Positions 1 through 10,991 of a DNA stretch of 64,000 nt are shown piece after piece (position 1 is the stretch's first letter; the number at the start of each line of letters is the position of its first letter). The translations under genes were made by a program, and so were the position numbers. Source of the DNA: Vanessa cardui (lineage: Eukaryota; Arthropoda; Insecta; Lepidoptera; Nymphalidae); the NCBI RefSeq assembly GCF_905220365.1, contig NC_061127.1, positions 2,356,001-2,420,000 of the forward strand, written 5' to 3'. The notes under the pieces are model-generated. The model saw nothing but the letters and a program-made list of their open reading frames with translations, made no database searches and had not been told where the DNA came from.

Positions 1-991
1 TATTATTTCAGTCGTTGTATTGTAAAGAGGTTTAATTGTTGGTAATTCTCAGATTCTCGGAAGTCGTGAGAGAATTGTCGGTCAGATCTGGTATGAAACT
101 GACAAAGGAACGTTCTTTTTGTGAATGTCGTCGTTCAAAACTATAAAATATGTGTGATATTATACAATACAAATTTTGTAAGTTATGAAAGGCACGAGAT
201 GTCCTTTCCATGCTTTGGCCTCAAGTTGAAATTTAAAAATAATTTGGCGAGTGAACGAGATGCAATATCTTCACATACCAATATTTATTTTCTTAGAAAC
301 AGTTTTAAGGCTTACGTTTATGAATAGTCAGTACACTCTTGCCAGCAATAAAGTAATTTAATTCATATACTTTCCAATGTGAGAAAGGATAATACCCTGA
401 TCTAAGAAGAACCGGTGAAAGAAATCCTCTTTAGATAAGTCAATTTTCTATTTATAAGTTACTTTTCACATAAAAAGTACTCCTACTTTTTTAATTAAGT
501 AACAGATGCAGTTCGAACGCTTTCCGAAATCCAGTCGTAAAACCGTATACTCCACAACAAAGTTACTGATTCTATACAGTCATGTAACGACATAATACAC
601 TTGTTTTGTTACTGGTATTAATTTTATGTTTATTACAATATCTTAAATAAATACGAACGGACGTAGAAGCTATTCTACAAAACATGGCACGATTCGTGCT
701 GAAGTTTACAGATATTGTCTTACAGTGCTCATAATTCTCAACTCCTCACCGGACGTGAAATTGAGTATTCGATTGTATGTTGTGATTCTAATTTTATAAA
801 TAAGTATTTATATATCTCTGTGACATTTTATTTCACTTTTCACCGACAGTTAATCATGAAAAATATTTTTTTTAATCTTTTATCTTCTGTTCAAGATGAA
901 AAACGGTAAGTCTAGTATTTTTATAATAGATATAATTTTAGTCGTACAACATTTATAATTATATTATTCAAAATGTGTATATACATAGGTA
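1..991. other. AT-rich non-coding stretch
   Basis: No exon, RNA gene or recognisable transposon was found here. Short open frames (for example 121-327) are AT-driven, start without a supported ATG and have no protein-like composition. Confidence 0.5.
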
Positions 992-1335
992 TAGTACGAC
1001 ACAACTTAGATGTAACATTGGCAAAATTCGTAAAACCGATCAGATCCGAATTAAGTACGCTCTCCAAAATTATCAATATTTATTGCTTATGTGAATATGA
1101 TCTTTACACAAACGTAACAACTTGTAATATCATATGATCTAATATATTCGTCAATTTAACACGTCGATTGTCATGCACCTGCTTTGCCGGGTTGAACTGA
1201 CGCGGGAATCTATAGCAACGAATAGCGTCGAATGGCGCGATAGGGAGCTATTTCTATTGTTCGTGTAAATCGGCAGTAATCTGTTTTATTTTCTTTTCAT
1301 TGCATCCGATGCTACATCTAATTTGTGTCGTAATA
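992..1335 (+). mobile_element. TA-flanked MITE, copy 1
   Basis: This 344-bp element starts TAGTACGACACAACTTAGATG and ends with an imperfect inverted repeat of that start (ATGCTACATCTAATTTGTGTC, then GTAATA). TA lies directly outside both ends. A second copy in the opposite orientation is at 24091-24428 and is alignable throughout. There is no coding capacity. The TA duplication and terminal inverted repeats of about 30 bp fit a non-autonomous Tc1/mariner-like element. The superfamily is inferred, because no transposase is present. Confidence 0.75.
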
Positions 1336-2690
1336 TAAGTACGTGTAAGAATCATTACGAAAAATAATGATAATTACTAATTGATATAGCGATAATAATT
1401 TGTATGAAACAATATAACGGGCAATCAATTAATCAAAGAAATTGCAGGACTTTTACATCTGTCACGTCATAAGCCTGTCGTTCTCTCACGTGACATTGTA
1501 ATTCGGATTGCGAATATTTTTCTCGTAATGTATTTCGTCCGTGTTTTCTGATATATGTTGTTTGATAACCCAACTGCGCCCCGCTTTATTTCTTACTGGT
1601 CACATATGAAAATTTACATTTAATTTACGCATATTAGCCCACCAATTTTGACTTGCCTCGAAAGTCTATGTATAAAAAATATGTCTTTGAAATAAAAAGA
1701 ATAAAAATATTTTTATATAAATAATGTAACAAATTATTTTTATTGTATTTGAAGTATCATATACTTTTACTTAAGAGAGATTTTTATATCTTGAACGTTT
1801 AGCATGAAAAAAAATATACATAAAAATTTTACAAGTTATTTTCGGCATGCCTATACCAGACCGTATTTCTCAGGCCAGTAGCATCGAATTTCAAATATCA
1901 AAACTTGTAGGTCGACTTATATTATTACACTTGAAGCACTAATAGATATGTTCCCATCCGTAACACCCACGTGCGAAATGGAGTGAAATAAATAATATAT
2001 AATAAAGACATTACGCTCAAGACAGCGCCACAGCGCCGCAGTAATCAAAACGAACGACACGCGTGTAGCGAGACTAGCGAGGATAACACTACGGAATTAC
2101 CACCTTAGATTACACTGACGACCGAAATAATTGTCTTTATTTAACTTAAATACATTTATGTAATACGATTTATATAATTTGAAATGTAAATTTACTAATT
2201 ATGTTACAAATTTGTTTGTGTTTACAGGTATTATGTGTTTAGTATATTAAATAGGAATTTTCTTGTATGACGGCATTGTTCAACTTTTTCCACGAATCTT
2301 ATTCTTTATATAAAGGCTTAGAATATTTGCTGACAGTTGTATTTTAAGTTGAAACAAAATAAGACCATAACTGATTCTTTGTGTGCAGTGATCATCTCAT
2401 AATCACTGGGATGAAAACGCGCGCAATTATTATTACTCTATTATATATAAATTAGGATATTTGAAGGTGAGAAAACGAAATTTTTGGTCTTTTTTCCAAA
2501 TGTTAATAAAAGTAAAATAAATTAATATAACTTAGAAGATGAATACTACGTACTATTTTACACATAGGTCTTTGAATATTACAAAAGTACGACCTTAAAA
2601 TTGTACGCTTGATGGAAAGTATTTACCATCACTTATAGAGATGGGTAAAACAATACATTTAAATCCCTATCTGCAACGTTAACAATATAA
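1336..2690. other. AT-rich non-coding stretch
   Basis: No gene was recognised. A short GC-richer patch near 2025-2110 contains repeated GCGCCACAGCGCCGC-like sequence, but it has no open frame with splice signals. Confidence 0.45.
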
Positions 2691-2699
2691 CCTATAACC

Positions 2700-2915
2700 G
2701 TTTTTCTATATAATAATTATAGATTGGCAGACTAGCAACTACCATGTGGTACTGAACACCATAGTCCACAAGCACTGTTATAGTAAAAAAACTAAAGAAA
2801 CTAAGATACTATGTTTCTGGTGCTCGTAGTTAGACTGACTCAGTCACTAGAATATAATGATGAGTGGGTGTGGTATCAGATGTGTTTACACAAAGACTTA
2901 CCACTAAGTAAATCA
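2700..2915 (+). repeat. Decayed copy of lepidopteran repeat family A
   Basis: A strongly diverged copy of the interspersed repeat seen in better shape at 19085-19305. The right end (AGTGGGTG..TATC..TTTACACAAAGACTTACCACTAAGTAA) matches the family end. The left part matches only weakly. Confidence 0.4.
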
Positions 2916-3574
2916 TCTTATACCCCTAACTATAATTATAATGACTTATATTTCAACGCAGAATACAGCAGTATAAAATATTGATTTTCTCTCAAAATTC
3001 TTTAATTATCAACTTTGGTGCAAAATATCCCTACAAGCTTAGTTAACCAAAGTTTTTAGTACCTAAAGTCCAAGTTTCTACTCGCTATAACGGCTTAGAT
3101 AACTTCACAAACTGCAGAATATACTGGTGATAATAAAAACTGCTGTATTGATTTTCACCGCATTACATAAATCATATCCTTCTCCATTCTTTCAAATAAA
3201 AACACACACGGTCTCAATTGTACCGTAAATAAAAATATATATAAATAAATGTTAAAACATTAATATGGCAAGCGGTGTAGCCCAGGTGTTCTCAACCGTT
3301 TTTATTCGCTTTGTTCCTATGTTTATTATGAGCGATGCCAATGTTTTTTCTTCCCTTACTTACCTTATTGCATTGCTTAGGAATAAATGCCTGTGAATAA
3401 TACGAGTTACGTAATAAAGCCGTTTTCGTGTATTAAGCTGTCTGGAGGCTTGAGTAAAAGATGATTCTATCGTTTTATGCTGTCTTATTCTAGGAACACA
3501 CAACATAAATATCGGAATTCGAGTTTTTTGTATCCTTTGTTATTTAAACGCAGAATCAATTTTTCAAATAAAAT
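2916..3574. other. AT-rich non-coding stretch
   Basis: No gene or well-defined repeat was seen between the decayed family A copy and the LINE. Confidence 0.45.
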
Positions 3575-6500
3575 ATAGTCAACTATTCAAGTGGTAGTGC
3601 CACGCTGTATACCTTCGGGTTACAGCCGAATGGGCCGGCACGCCCGGGGAAGTACCACTCTCTCACTTAAAATCGGCGTAAAGTGGTGGCTATGCTACCG
3701 CATTTCGTCCGGTAAGTGAGAGTTCCGGAGGCCCAATCCCCCTCCCCCCCAAAACTTGATGGTTGTGCAGAATTTGGTTAAATTACCCCAGGAGGGTACC
3801 ATCAGCGACAGCGGTGGAGAATCCCTCTCTGGGCATCCATGCTCAGGACATACACCGCCTGAGCAGGGATGCCCAGGCTGCCCTCCGAATTCTGGGGGGG
3901 GCAATTTTGCGCTCGCCACTGTTCGGGGCAAGCGGAGCAGGCATCATAAGGCAGCCCCTACCACCCTCGCTGTGGACTTCTGCAACATAAGGGGACTCAA
4001 CTCCAACCTCAACGCCGTTCACTACCATCTGGAAACGGCGAAGCCGGCCTTGCTCTTTCTAACCGAGACCCAGATATCTTCTCCTGCCGATACAACTTTT
4101 CTCTCGTACCCTGGGTACAAATTGGAACATTCTTTTATACCACGAGCTGGGGTATGCGTTTACGTCAGAGATGATATCTGTTCTCGACGCCTCGGCAGCC
4201 TTGAAGGACAGGACCTATCGATTATCTGGCTACGTGTAGACTGCGATGATCATCCGCGAATCTATGCGTGCCTTTATAGGTCCCATAGCGGTAATGCCGA
4301 AACCGACCGACTGGTTGAGCACGTCCAAATGGCTACAGATTCCGTGCTTCAGCAGATTCCATCCGCAGAGATCATTATTCTGGGTGACTTTAATGCTCAC
4401 CACGCAGAATGGCTCGGCTCACGCACCACCGATCATGCGGGTGGATCTGTTCTGGACTTCGCTCTAGCATATGATCTGACACAACTGGTCACCTCGCCAA
4501 CGCGAATACCGGATGTGGAGGATCATACACCTTCCCTGTTGGACCTTCTGCTGACTTCGCATCCGGATGGCTATCAGGTTATCGTCGATCCCCCTCTGGG
4601 CTCGTCTGACCACTGTCTCGTCCGGAGTACAGTGCCGGTTGTGCGGTACTCACGGCCTCGCTTTGTTGGGTGCCGCCGAGTATGGCACTACAAGTCAGCA
4701 GATTGGGATGGGATGCGGTCTTTTTTTGCATCGTACCCATGGGGGCAGATTTGTTTCTCGCCGGATGATCCGAACGCTGCTGCTGACTCTGTTGCCGATG
4801 TGGTGCTTCAGGGTATGGAACTATTCATTCCTTACTCTGCAGTACCCGTCGGTGGCAAGTCCCAGCCTTGGTTTGGTCGTTTCTGCAAAACGGCATCACG
4901 CCGAAAGTGGGAACGCTATCAAACCTGGGCTAATGCATCTGCGTCTCGTGATGTAAATACCAGCGCATTCAAAAAGGAATATAACTCTGCCTCTAGGTCC
5001 CTCAAAAACGTGATTGCTAGGGCGAAGACGGAGTACATTGGCAGAATTGGCGAGAGACTGGTCCGTCTCCCTTCAGGAACACGAGCCTTCTGGTCTCTCG
5101 CTAAGGCTGTCTTAGGGAATTTCTGTCAGCCTTCTTTTCCATCTCTGCACAGGGACAGTGAGTCATTGGCCCATACCGCGAAAGAGAAAGCTGATCTTTT
5201 AGGCTCTCTCTTCGCGTCGAACTCGACTCTGGATGACCAAGGAAAATCTCCACCAACAATTCCGCGGTGTGATACCACGATGCCGGAAGTTAAATTCCGG
5301 CAAAGTGCAGTTCGTAAAGCACTTCTTTCCTTGGACATTCATAAGTCGAGCGGACCCGATGGTATCCCTCCAATCGTGCTACGGACATGTGCTCCCGAGT
5401 TGGCACCGGTCTTAACGCGTCTTTTCCGGCAATCCTACACATTAGGCGTCGTCCCGAATTCCTGGAAGACAGCTTTGGTGCATCCGATCCCTAAAAAAGG
5501 CAACCGCTCAGACCCGTCCAATTATAGGCCTATAGCCATCACCTCCTTGCTCTCCAAGATAATGGAGTCCCTTATTAACTGCCAGCTCCTGCGGTACCTA
5601 GAGGAGAATCAGCTGATTAGTGACCGCCAGTACGGTTTCCGTCGGGGTCGCTCAGCCGGTGATCTTCTAGTTTACCTTACTCATAGGTGGGCTGAAGCAG
5701 TTGAGAGCAAGGGGGAGGCATTAGCAGCCAGCTTGGACATAGCGAAGGCCTTCGATCGCGTATGGCACAAAGCGCTTCTTTCGAAGCTTCCTTCCTATGG
5801 GCTTCCCGGGAAATTATGCAATTGGATTACCAGCTTTTTGGCAGATCGGAGCATCAAGGTCGTTGTCGACGGTGCATGCTCTGACTTACAATTCGTCAAT
5901 GCTGGTGTTCCACAAGGCTGCGTTCTATCACCCACTCTGTTTCTTCTGCATATCAATGATTTGTTGCAAATCGGGAACATTCATTGCTATGCAGACGACA
6001 GTACCGTTGACACCTTATACACCGGCCGCGCTAATATTTCTCGGGAAAACGTCGAAGAGAACCGGAACAAACTTGTGTCTGAAATCGAGTCTTCATTAAA
6101 CGAAGTCTCGAATTGGGGCCGGCTAAATCTAGTCCATTTCAACCCCAAAAAGACGCAAGTTTGCGCGTTAACCGCTAAAAAAACACCATTTGTCGTATCT
6201 CCACGATTTGAGAACATTCCGATAGCCGCTACAGGTAGTATCGGAATACTTGGCGTTGATATTTCGAGCCTCGTTCAGTTCCGCGGTCAATTGGAAGGCA
6301 AAGCCAAATTGGCTTCAAAAAAGCTGGGCGTGCTCAGCAAGGCGAGACAGTATTTCACGTCGGCCCATCGCCTAAAACTTTACAAGGCGCAAATTCGGCC
6401 TCACATGGAGTACTGCTCTCACCTCTGGGCGGGTGCTCCCCAGTACCAGCTCCTTCCATTTGACCGCATCCAACGTAGAGCGGCTCGAGTTATCGACGAT

Positions 6501-6949
6501 CAAGCCCTTTCCGATCTCCTTGATCCTTTGGCTTTGCGTAGAGATGTCGGATCACTCTGCATCTTCTACCGAATTTTTCACGGGGAATGTTCCGAGGAAT
6601 TGTTCGGATTAATCCCGGCTGCTGAATTTCACCTTCGGACATCTCGTCAAAATTCTAAGTTTCACCCGCACCATCTTGATGTCCGAAAATCCACAACAGC
6701 GCGATTTCTTAGACATTTTCTGCCTCGCACAACCACTTTGTGGAACCAGCTTTCGCCGGCGGTTTTTCCGAACCGATACGACATGGGAACCTTCAAGAAA
6801 AGAGCCTACTCCTTTCTCAAAGGCCGGCAACGCACCTGCAAGCCCCCGGGTGTTGCAGATGTCCATGGGCGGTGGTAGTCACTTTCCATCAGGTGAGCCT
6901 CCTGCTCGTTTGCCACCTATGCCATAAAAAAAAAAAAAAAAAAAAAAAT
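3575..6949 (+). mobile_element. Nearly full-length APE-type LINE (Jockey/CR1 group)
   Basis: The element has a GC-rich 5' untranslated part (about 3590-3758), one long endonuclease/reverse-transcriptase ORF (3759-6878), a short 3' untranslated region ending ..CACCTATGCCAT and a run of about 24 A (6925-6948). The 5' limit is approximate. AAATAT near 3571 and AATAT just after the A run may be a target duplication, but A/T-rich context makes this weak. No separate ORF1 (gag-like) was found upstream, so the copy may be 5'-shortened or belong to a single-ORF lineage. Fragments of the same family occur at 12915-13540 (minus) and 55030-55690. The clade is unresolved: the CYADD form of the catalytic box is unusual for classical Jockey. 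Confidence 0.9.
3759..6878 (+). CDS. LINE endonuclease-reverse transcriptase
   Basis: This is an uninterrupted frame of 1039 codons from the first ATG. In a LINE this protein nicks the target DNA and copies the element RNA onto it. The N-terminal part is an exonuclease/endonuclease/phosphatase (APE) domain: an N-I-R-G-L-N-S-N strand near residue 80, a TET motif near 110, the catalytic GDFNAH at about 209-214 and SDH at about 283-285. The reverse transcriptase begins around residue 530 (SSGPDGIPP), followed by NYRPIAITSLLSKIMESL, QYGFRRGRSAGD, the first catalytic Asp in LDIAKAFDRV (about 661), GVPQGCVLSP and CYADD (about 744-748). The C-terminal region (HFNPKKTQVCAL to RHFLPRTTTLWNQL) is the usual thumb/tail. 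It ends TAG at 6876-6878. Coding looks intact, with no stop or frameshift. The base composition is GC-richer than the surroundings, as expected of a young insertion. Confidence 0.95.
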   Translation: MVVQNLVKLPQEGTISDSGGESLSGHPCSGHTPPEQGCPGCPPNSGGGNFALATVRGKRSRHHKAAPTTLAVDFCNIRGLNSNLNAVHYHLETAKPALLFLTETQISSPADTTFLSYPGYKLEHSFIPRAGVCVYVRDDICSRRLGSLEGQDLSIIWLRVDCDDHPRIYACLYRSHSGNAETDRLVEHVQMATDSVLQQIPSAEIIILGDFNAHHAEWLGSRTTDHAGGSVLDFALAYDLTQLVTSPTRIPDVEDHTPSLLDLLLTSHPDGYQVIVDPPLGSSDHCLVRSTVPVVRYSRPRFVGCRRVWHYKSADWDGMRSFFASYPWGQICFSPDDPNAAADSVADVVLQGMELFIPYSAVPVGGKSQPWFGRFCKTASRRKWERYQTWANASASRDVNTSAFKKEYNSASRSLKNVIARAKTEYIGRIGERLVRLPSGTRAFWSLAKAVLGNFCQPSFPSLHRDSESLAHTAKEKADLLGSLFASNSTLDDQGKSPPTIPRCDTTMPEVKFRQSAVRKALLSLDIHKSSGPDGIPPIVLRTCAPELAPVLTRLFRQSYTLGVVPNSWKTALVHPIPKKGNRSDPSNYRPIAITSLLSKIMESLINCQLLRYLEENQLISDRQYGFRRGRSAGDLLVYLTHRWAEAVESKGEALAASLDIAKAFDRVWHKALLSKLPSYGLPGKLCNWITSFLADRSIKVVVDGACSDLQFVNAGVPQGCVLSPTLFLLHINDLLQIGNIHCYADDSTVDTLYTGRANISRENVEENRNKLVSEIESSLNEVSNWGRLNLVHFNPKKTQVCALTAKKTPFVVSPRFENIPIAATGSIGILGVDISSLVQFRGQLEGKAKLASKKLGVLSKARQYFTSAHRLKLYKAQIRPHMEYCSHLWAGAPQYQLLPFDRIQRRAARVIDDQALSDLLDPLALRRDVGSLCIFYRIFHGECSEELFGLIPAAEFHLRTSRQNSKFHPHHLDVRKSTTARFLRHFLPRTTTLWNQLSPAVFPNRYDMGTFKKRAYSFLKGRQRTCKPPGVADVHGRW

Positions 6950-7179
6950 ATCGTTAAGTTATGGAATTAATATATGTATTTAACAAATATAAAGTAATGA
7001 GCACATATACACCTCTTCTTATCCCGTAGCAGCAAAAAGACGTTAGTCTAACTGCCAGTGAACCAAAATGAATCGGTTTTTTTAACTGTTAGGTTAAGGC
7101 CTATTTGCCAAAGCAAAATATTCCATTGAACAAAAAAATGCCGGGTATTAATTCTATTATGTTATTCAAATTGACCACT
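6950..7179. other. Non-coding spacer
   Basis: No gene was recognised. It links the LINE tail with a decayed family A repeat. Confidence 0.4.
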
Positions 7180-7345
7180 AAATATGTACCATTCCTTACA
7201 CGAACGATGCCAACTATGGAAGCTAAGACGTTATGTCCGTTGCGTATATTTCTTATCCTCCAAACTTGTAATAGCATTACAAGTATCATAATATGTACAT
7301 AATAAATGATGGCTGGAAGGTACCTGTCCAAATAGGTCCTACCAC
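7180..7345 (+). repeat. Decayed copy of repeat family A
   Basis: The order of blocks follows the family: CATTCCTTACAC, then GGAAGCTAAGACGTTATGTC (core), then GGAAGGTACCTGTCC and TAGGTCCTACCAC. Open frames through it on both strands are incidental. Confidence 0.55.
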
Positions 7346-7844
7346 AGTGTGAACTTCACTTTTACTAGCACTTGCTTATTTATACTAAGATTGTACTTTA
7401 ATGAAGCACGAAACACTTTTACAAAATTCTTCATTAATCTTGATACTTTTTCAAATCTACCGTTTTTTAATTTCGGAACCATCACTTTCGGAAAAAGTCG
7501 CAATATTTTGGATGTAAAAATATTTCCCGTTATAAGCCAGCGCGATGACGGCGCGGGATTTACGGTAATCCCGGGACAATCCCGGCGTCCCGGGTTAGTG
7601 GTGAATTTGAACGGGATAAGGTCTTACACCTCGGCCGGTAATTTATTTTATACGTGTCTCATGTGCTGAATACTTAATTGAGACATTGTGTTCGTGGATC
7701 AGCTATCAAATGGAATTATTGAAGCGTTTTACATCATACTTATTTTTTTTAAGTTTTGATGTCTATAACTACAGCCAGATATTTTATCTTTATAGATGAT
7801 AATAATTTCACCCTAACCGATTTTGATCACAACGGTATTCTCAG
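7346..7844. other. Non-coding, with a GC-rich inverted patch
   Basis: Positions 7545-7640 are unusually GC-rich and carry repeated and inverted CCCGGG/TCCCGG blocks. This could be the end of a DNA transposon, but I could not assign it. No exon is supported. Confidence 0.35.
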
Positions 7845-8022
7845 AAGAGAGTTGCCAGATGTGCTCATGTGGAGCTTACATCACAACGCGTCACCAACCT
7901 TGGGAACTAAGATGTTATGTCCCTTGTATCAGTAGTTACACTGGCTCACTCTCCTTAAAATCTGACGAGTGGATGGTATCTATGCAGACGGGCTTGCACA
8001 AAGCCTTACAACCAAGATAGAT
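7845..8022 (+). repeat. Repeat family A copy
   Basis: Contains the conserved core GGGAACTAAGATGTTATGTC, then TTACACTGGCTCACTC, then GACGGGCTTGCACAAAGCC and ACCAAG. This family is abundant in butterflies and moths. It is non-coding. Confidence 0.7.
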
Positions 8023-8274
8023 CTTATTAGTATATTTTTATTTAGTGTGTATTTTATTATAATATTACCATTTATTCATCCTGATTTCATCCGGGAGAAT
8101 TAATAACTTTTATTTACTTTAATCTAAATCATCTAAAAATCCACTCAACAAAACACAAAAAGTTTATATATAAAGATGTATAGTATTTTTGTTTTGTTCT
8201 ATGATTGTTCGTATGATTCTATTTATATCTACATAAAATATGTATAATGTAAATAAAAGCACCTCCCGTGGTAA

Positions 8275-8355
8275 TAAACATTTTCAGATCTCCCAACCTA
8301 AGGATTGTCTGGAGAATATCGCAAGCGATAAGACCGCCTCTGCGCTGCAAATATT
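8275..8355 (+). repeat. Short LINE 3'-type fragment
   Basis: The block TGTCTGGAGAATATCGCAAG followed by CGATAAGACCGCC resembles a motif common at the 3' ends of lepidopteran LINEs (recalled from other lepidopteran sequence). No other copy was found in the window, so the assignment is weak. Confidence 0.35.
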
Positions 8356-8504
8356 TCTGTATTACGTGAAACATTTAACTTACACAATGTTACTTATAAT
8401 ATAAATGTAAAGTATGAAATAAGCCTTAGCTATTTGAACCAAAAGCAAATGACAATCGCATTACAGAGAAACAACTTTAAAACATCAATCTATATATAAT
8501 CTAT

Positions 8505-8690
8505 ATACATATGTCTCGGAAAGCGTAATGTAGGACGACCTCCGACCCGCTGGTCCGACGACATTCGCAGGATCGCTGGTAGAAGATGGATGAGGGATGC
8601 AGAGAACCGAGCAACGTGGCGCACTCTTGGGGAGTCCTATGTTCAGCAGTGGACAGCAGTGCGCTGATGAAGATGATGAGATATAAAATA
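8505..8690 (+). mobile_element. RTE-like LINE 3' tail fragment
   Basis: It encodes the short C-terminal signature typical of RTE-type reverse transcriptases (R-P-x-R-W-S-D-D-I-R-R-I-A-G, then W-x-x-L-G-x-x-Y-V-Q-Q-W) and runs into a GATGAAGATGATGAG tail. It is 5'-truncated. The homologous fragment at 37115-37262 is about 85-90% similar by eye. Confidence 0.7.
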
Positions 8691-8694
8691 ACAA

Positions 8695-8800
8695 GTCCTG
8701 ACTGACTAATTCATCATCGCTGAGCGTAAAGTATTAAAGTTAGGGACTTGAAATTTGGTAAGTAGGATCAATTTATCTTATAAATAGCGTAAGTCGGCTT
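8695..8800 (+). repeat. Helitron-like 5' fragment
   Basis: CTGACTGACTAATTCATCAT, GAGCGTAAAGTATTAAAG and CTTGAAATTTGGTAAGTAGG match the related stretch at 53925-54040 base for base over most positions. It is non-coding and terminus-poor. Confidence 0.5.
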
Positions 8801-9925
8801 TTGTCCCATCATTATTATGAGATAATAGCTGAACGTAGAAGATCTTTTATAGTTTTATTTTGAAGAGATCCAGCCGTATATGTGCTGAGAGGATTCTCGA
8901 TTACAATTTTTTAAAATGTCATCATTTAACAACTAATTAATTTTAGTGTGCTGAAAAAATTACTAGCCTGTATTAAGTAGAGAGGGGCGAAATGACTGTC
9001 CAAAAAAACTAATGTAAATCATGCGATCAGACGTCGTAAGCTTCAACTGACATTAAATCAAAATAAACCTGGTTTTGAAATTATGAAAAATTGTTGAAGA
9101 AACGCGAAGTTTCTGCGAGTGACACTCGTCTTAATGGGTATTGTCTTAATAGGTATCCTGCGATATTAGCGGATAGTATCTTGTTTTTATTTCATCCGTG
9201 TACTAATTTTCTGTTACTTTCTGAATGTGTGTATGCAATTAATTATCTGAAGTACAATGGATGAAGGATTTGAACAAGGGCAATAGGATCTTCCCAAAGT
9301 AGATGGGACTTACGGTTTTTGTTGCCAAATGCGAGAAAATAAATGGAAAAGCAAGTGGTCCTTCCTACAATAATACAGCATTTTTTTCTATATTGATATA
9401 TTTACCTACAGATTTAAGGCACTCGTATGTCACACACAAATAGATCGACAAATAAGTTTAATGAATTTAACAAATAAAATAATTACATTTTAAATTAACA
9501 TGATTGTTTTTATTATTACAATTATTAATTACTGGATATTTACCATGTTTTTTATTTTTATTCTTTGGAGCTCGATATTTCGACATTATTTACGAATGTC
9601 TTGTTCACGAGTCTCATGAGAGTTTAAAAATAAAAATAAAACATGATAAATATCCCCTAATTTATGACTGTAATAATAAAAAGAAGGTTTTTCACATCAT
9701 CACATTTTCCACCGTCAAACAGCAATACCTAATATTGTTCTGTTCCGGTTTGAAAAAACAATGAGCCAATGTAACTAGACATAACATTTTAGCTTCGCTA
9801 GAGCCTTCTAGTCCGTTGACAATATAAAAAATGGATAATATTTCTCACATCGCCAATGTATTTGAACGGTGGTGCTATCAAGTGGCCCATGTACATCAAT
9901 ATACATTTTTCGTAGAAAATCTAAG
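8801..9925. other. AT-rich non-coding stretch
   Basis: No gene was recognised. The open frame at 9504-9764 is composed of A/T-rich codons and lacks an ATG-plus-splice context. 9795-9890 may hold a trace of repeat family A. Confidence 0.4.
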
Positions 9926-9927
9926 AG

Positions 9928-10150
9928 CCGAGATGGCCTATTGGTTAGAACGCGTACATCTAAACCAAAGATTGCGAGTTCAAACATAGGCAAACAACAC
10001 AGAATGTTCATATGCTTAATCTGTGTTTATAATTCATCTCATGCTCGGCGGTGAAGTAAAACATCGTGGGAAACCTGCATGTGTCTAAACTCAAAAGTAC
10101 TTAAAAGAAATTCTGCCACATGTGTATGCAACAACCAGCATTGGAGTGGC
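9928..10150 (+). mobile_element. tRNA-derived SINE (family S1), partial
   Basis: The head GCCGAGATGGCCTATTGGTT carries the polymerase III A box and GCGAGTTCAAAC the B box. They are followed by the S1 body (AATTCATCTCATGCTCGGCG, GAAACCTGCATGTGTC, TTCTGCCACATGTG). The 3' tail is missing or too diverged. This is a retroposed element rather than a functional tRNA gene. Confidence 0.75.
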
Positions 10151-10770
10151 GTAGTGTAATATTGGTCAAATCGGTGCTAGTCATTATATTTTTACATTTC
10201 AGTAAAATACATGATTTAGGTTTAGACATGTTAAGAATTTTGTAGTCTAGAGATGAGTGCGAAGGGACAGATCGAGCGTTTGAATATGTGACATGCATCA
10301 AGAACCGGATCGATGATCATTTTCAAATTCAATCTCGGAAATTGATGGATGTAAAGTTTTTACTATTTATATTATATTATTGATATATTTCCAGCAGATG
10401 ATATTTTTTCACATCACCCTTTTATAATATCCCATAGATAAATGATATATACTCGTACATCAATAGATTACCAAAAAACAGCCCGGAGTAAAATATTTAT
10501 TTAATTTAGAACGAGTAGCTAGAATCAAACAATAATGAAATTAAATATCATGTCAATATTGTATGAAACTAGAACTTAAAACAAAATTTCGGTGCATCGA
10601 AACCGAATAATAATAAAGTTGTTTCGAATACAGGCTGGTTGGCTGCCGCAGCACGAACAAAGCGTCATTGCCACCGGTTAATTGTTAAAAACTTTTAATT
10701 GGCCGCAAGTTTCTGTTTTGAGTCCCATTTGGAGCCACGAGACACGATTATTAGTGACCGCTATTTATTT
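10151..10770. other. Non-coding stretch
   Basis: No exon is supported. Positions 10625-10700 are GC-richer (GGCTGGTTGGCTGCCGCAGC) and not recognisably repetitive. They could be a conserved non-coding element. Confidence 0.35.
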
Positions 10771-10991
10771 TAATATTGGACAACATCACATACATTACTC
10801 TGACCCAATGTAAGTAACTTGTGTTATGGAAACTCAGAAGTAACGAGGGTACCGCAAACACACAGACCCAAGACAACATAGAAAAGTAATGAACTTTTGC
10901 TACATCGACTATGCCGGGAATAGAACCCGGGGACCTTGGAGTGGCGTACTCATGAAAACCGATGTACACACTACTCGACCACGGAGGTTGT
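10771..10991 (-). mobile_element. tRNA-derived SINE (family S2)
   Basis: Read on the minus strand it starts GACAACCTCCGTGGTCGAGT (A box TGGTCGAGTAG) and has a B box GGTTCTATTCC. The tail passes through ACATTGGGTCAGAGTAATG and ends ATGTGATGTTGTCCAATATT. The tRNA-like head and long unrelated body define a SINE. A 3' fragment of the same family is at 39440-39505. Confidence 0.75.

Noticed and set aside
121..327. Short open frame of 68 codons near the left edge
   Set aside because: It begins without an ATG, has AT-driven codons, no splice or promoter support and no recognisable similarity.
9795..9890. Additional copy of repeat family A
   Set aside because: Only CACATCGCCAATGTA and AAGTGGCCCATGTAC resemble the family. 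Too weak to call.
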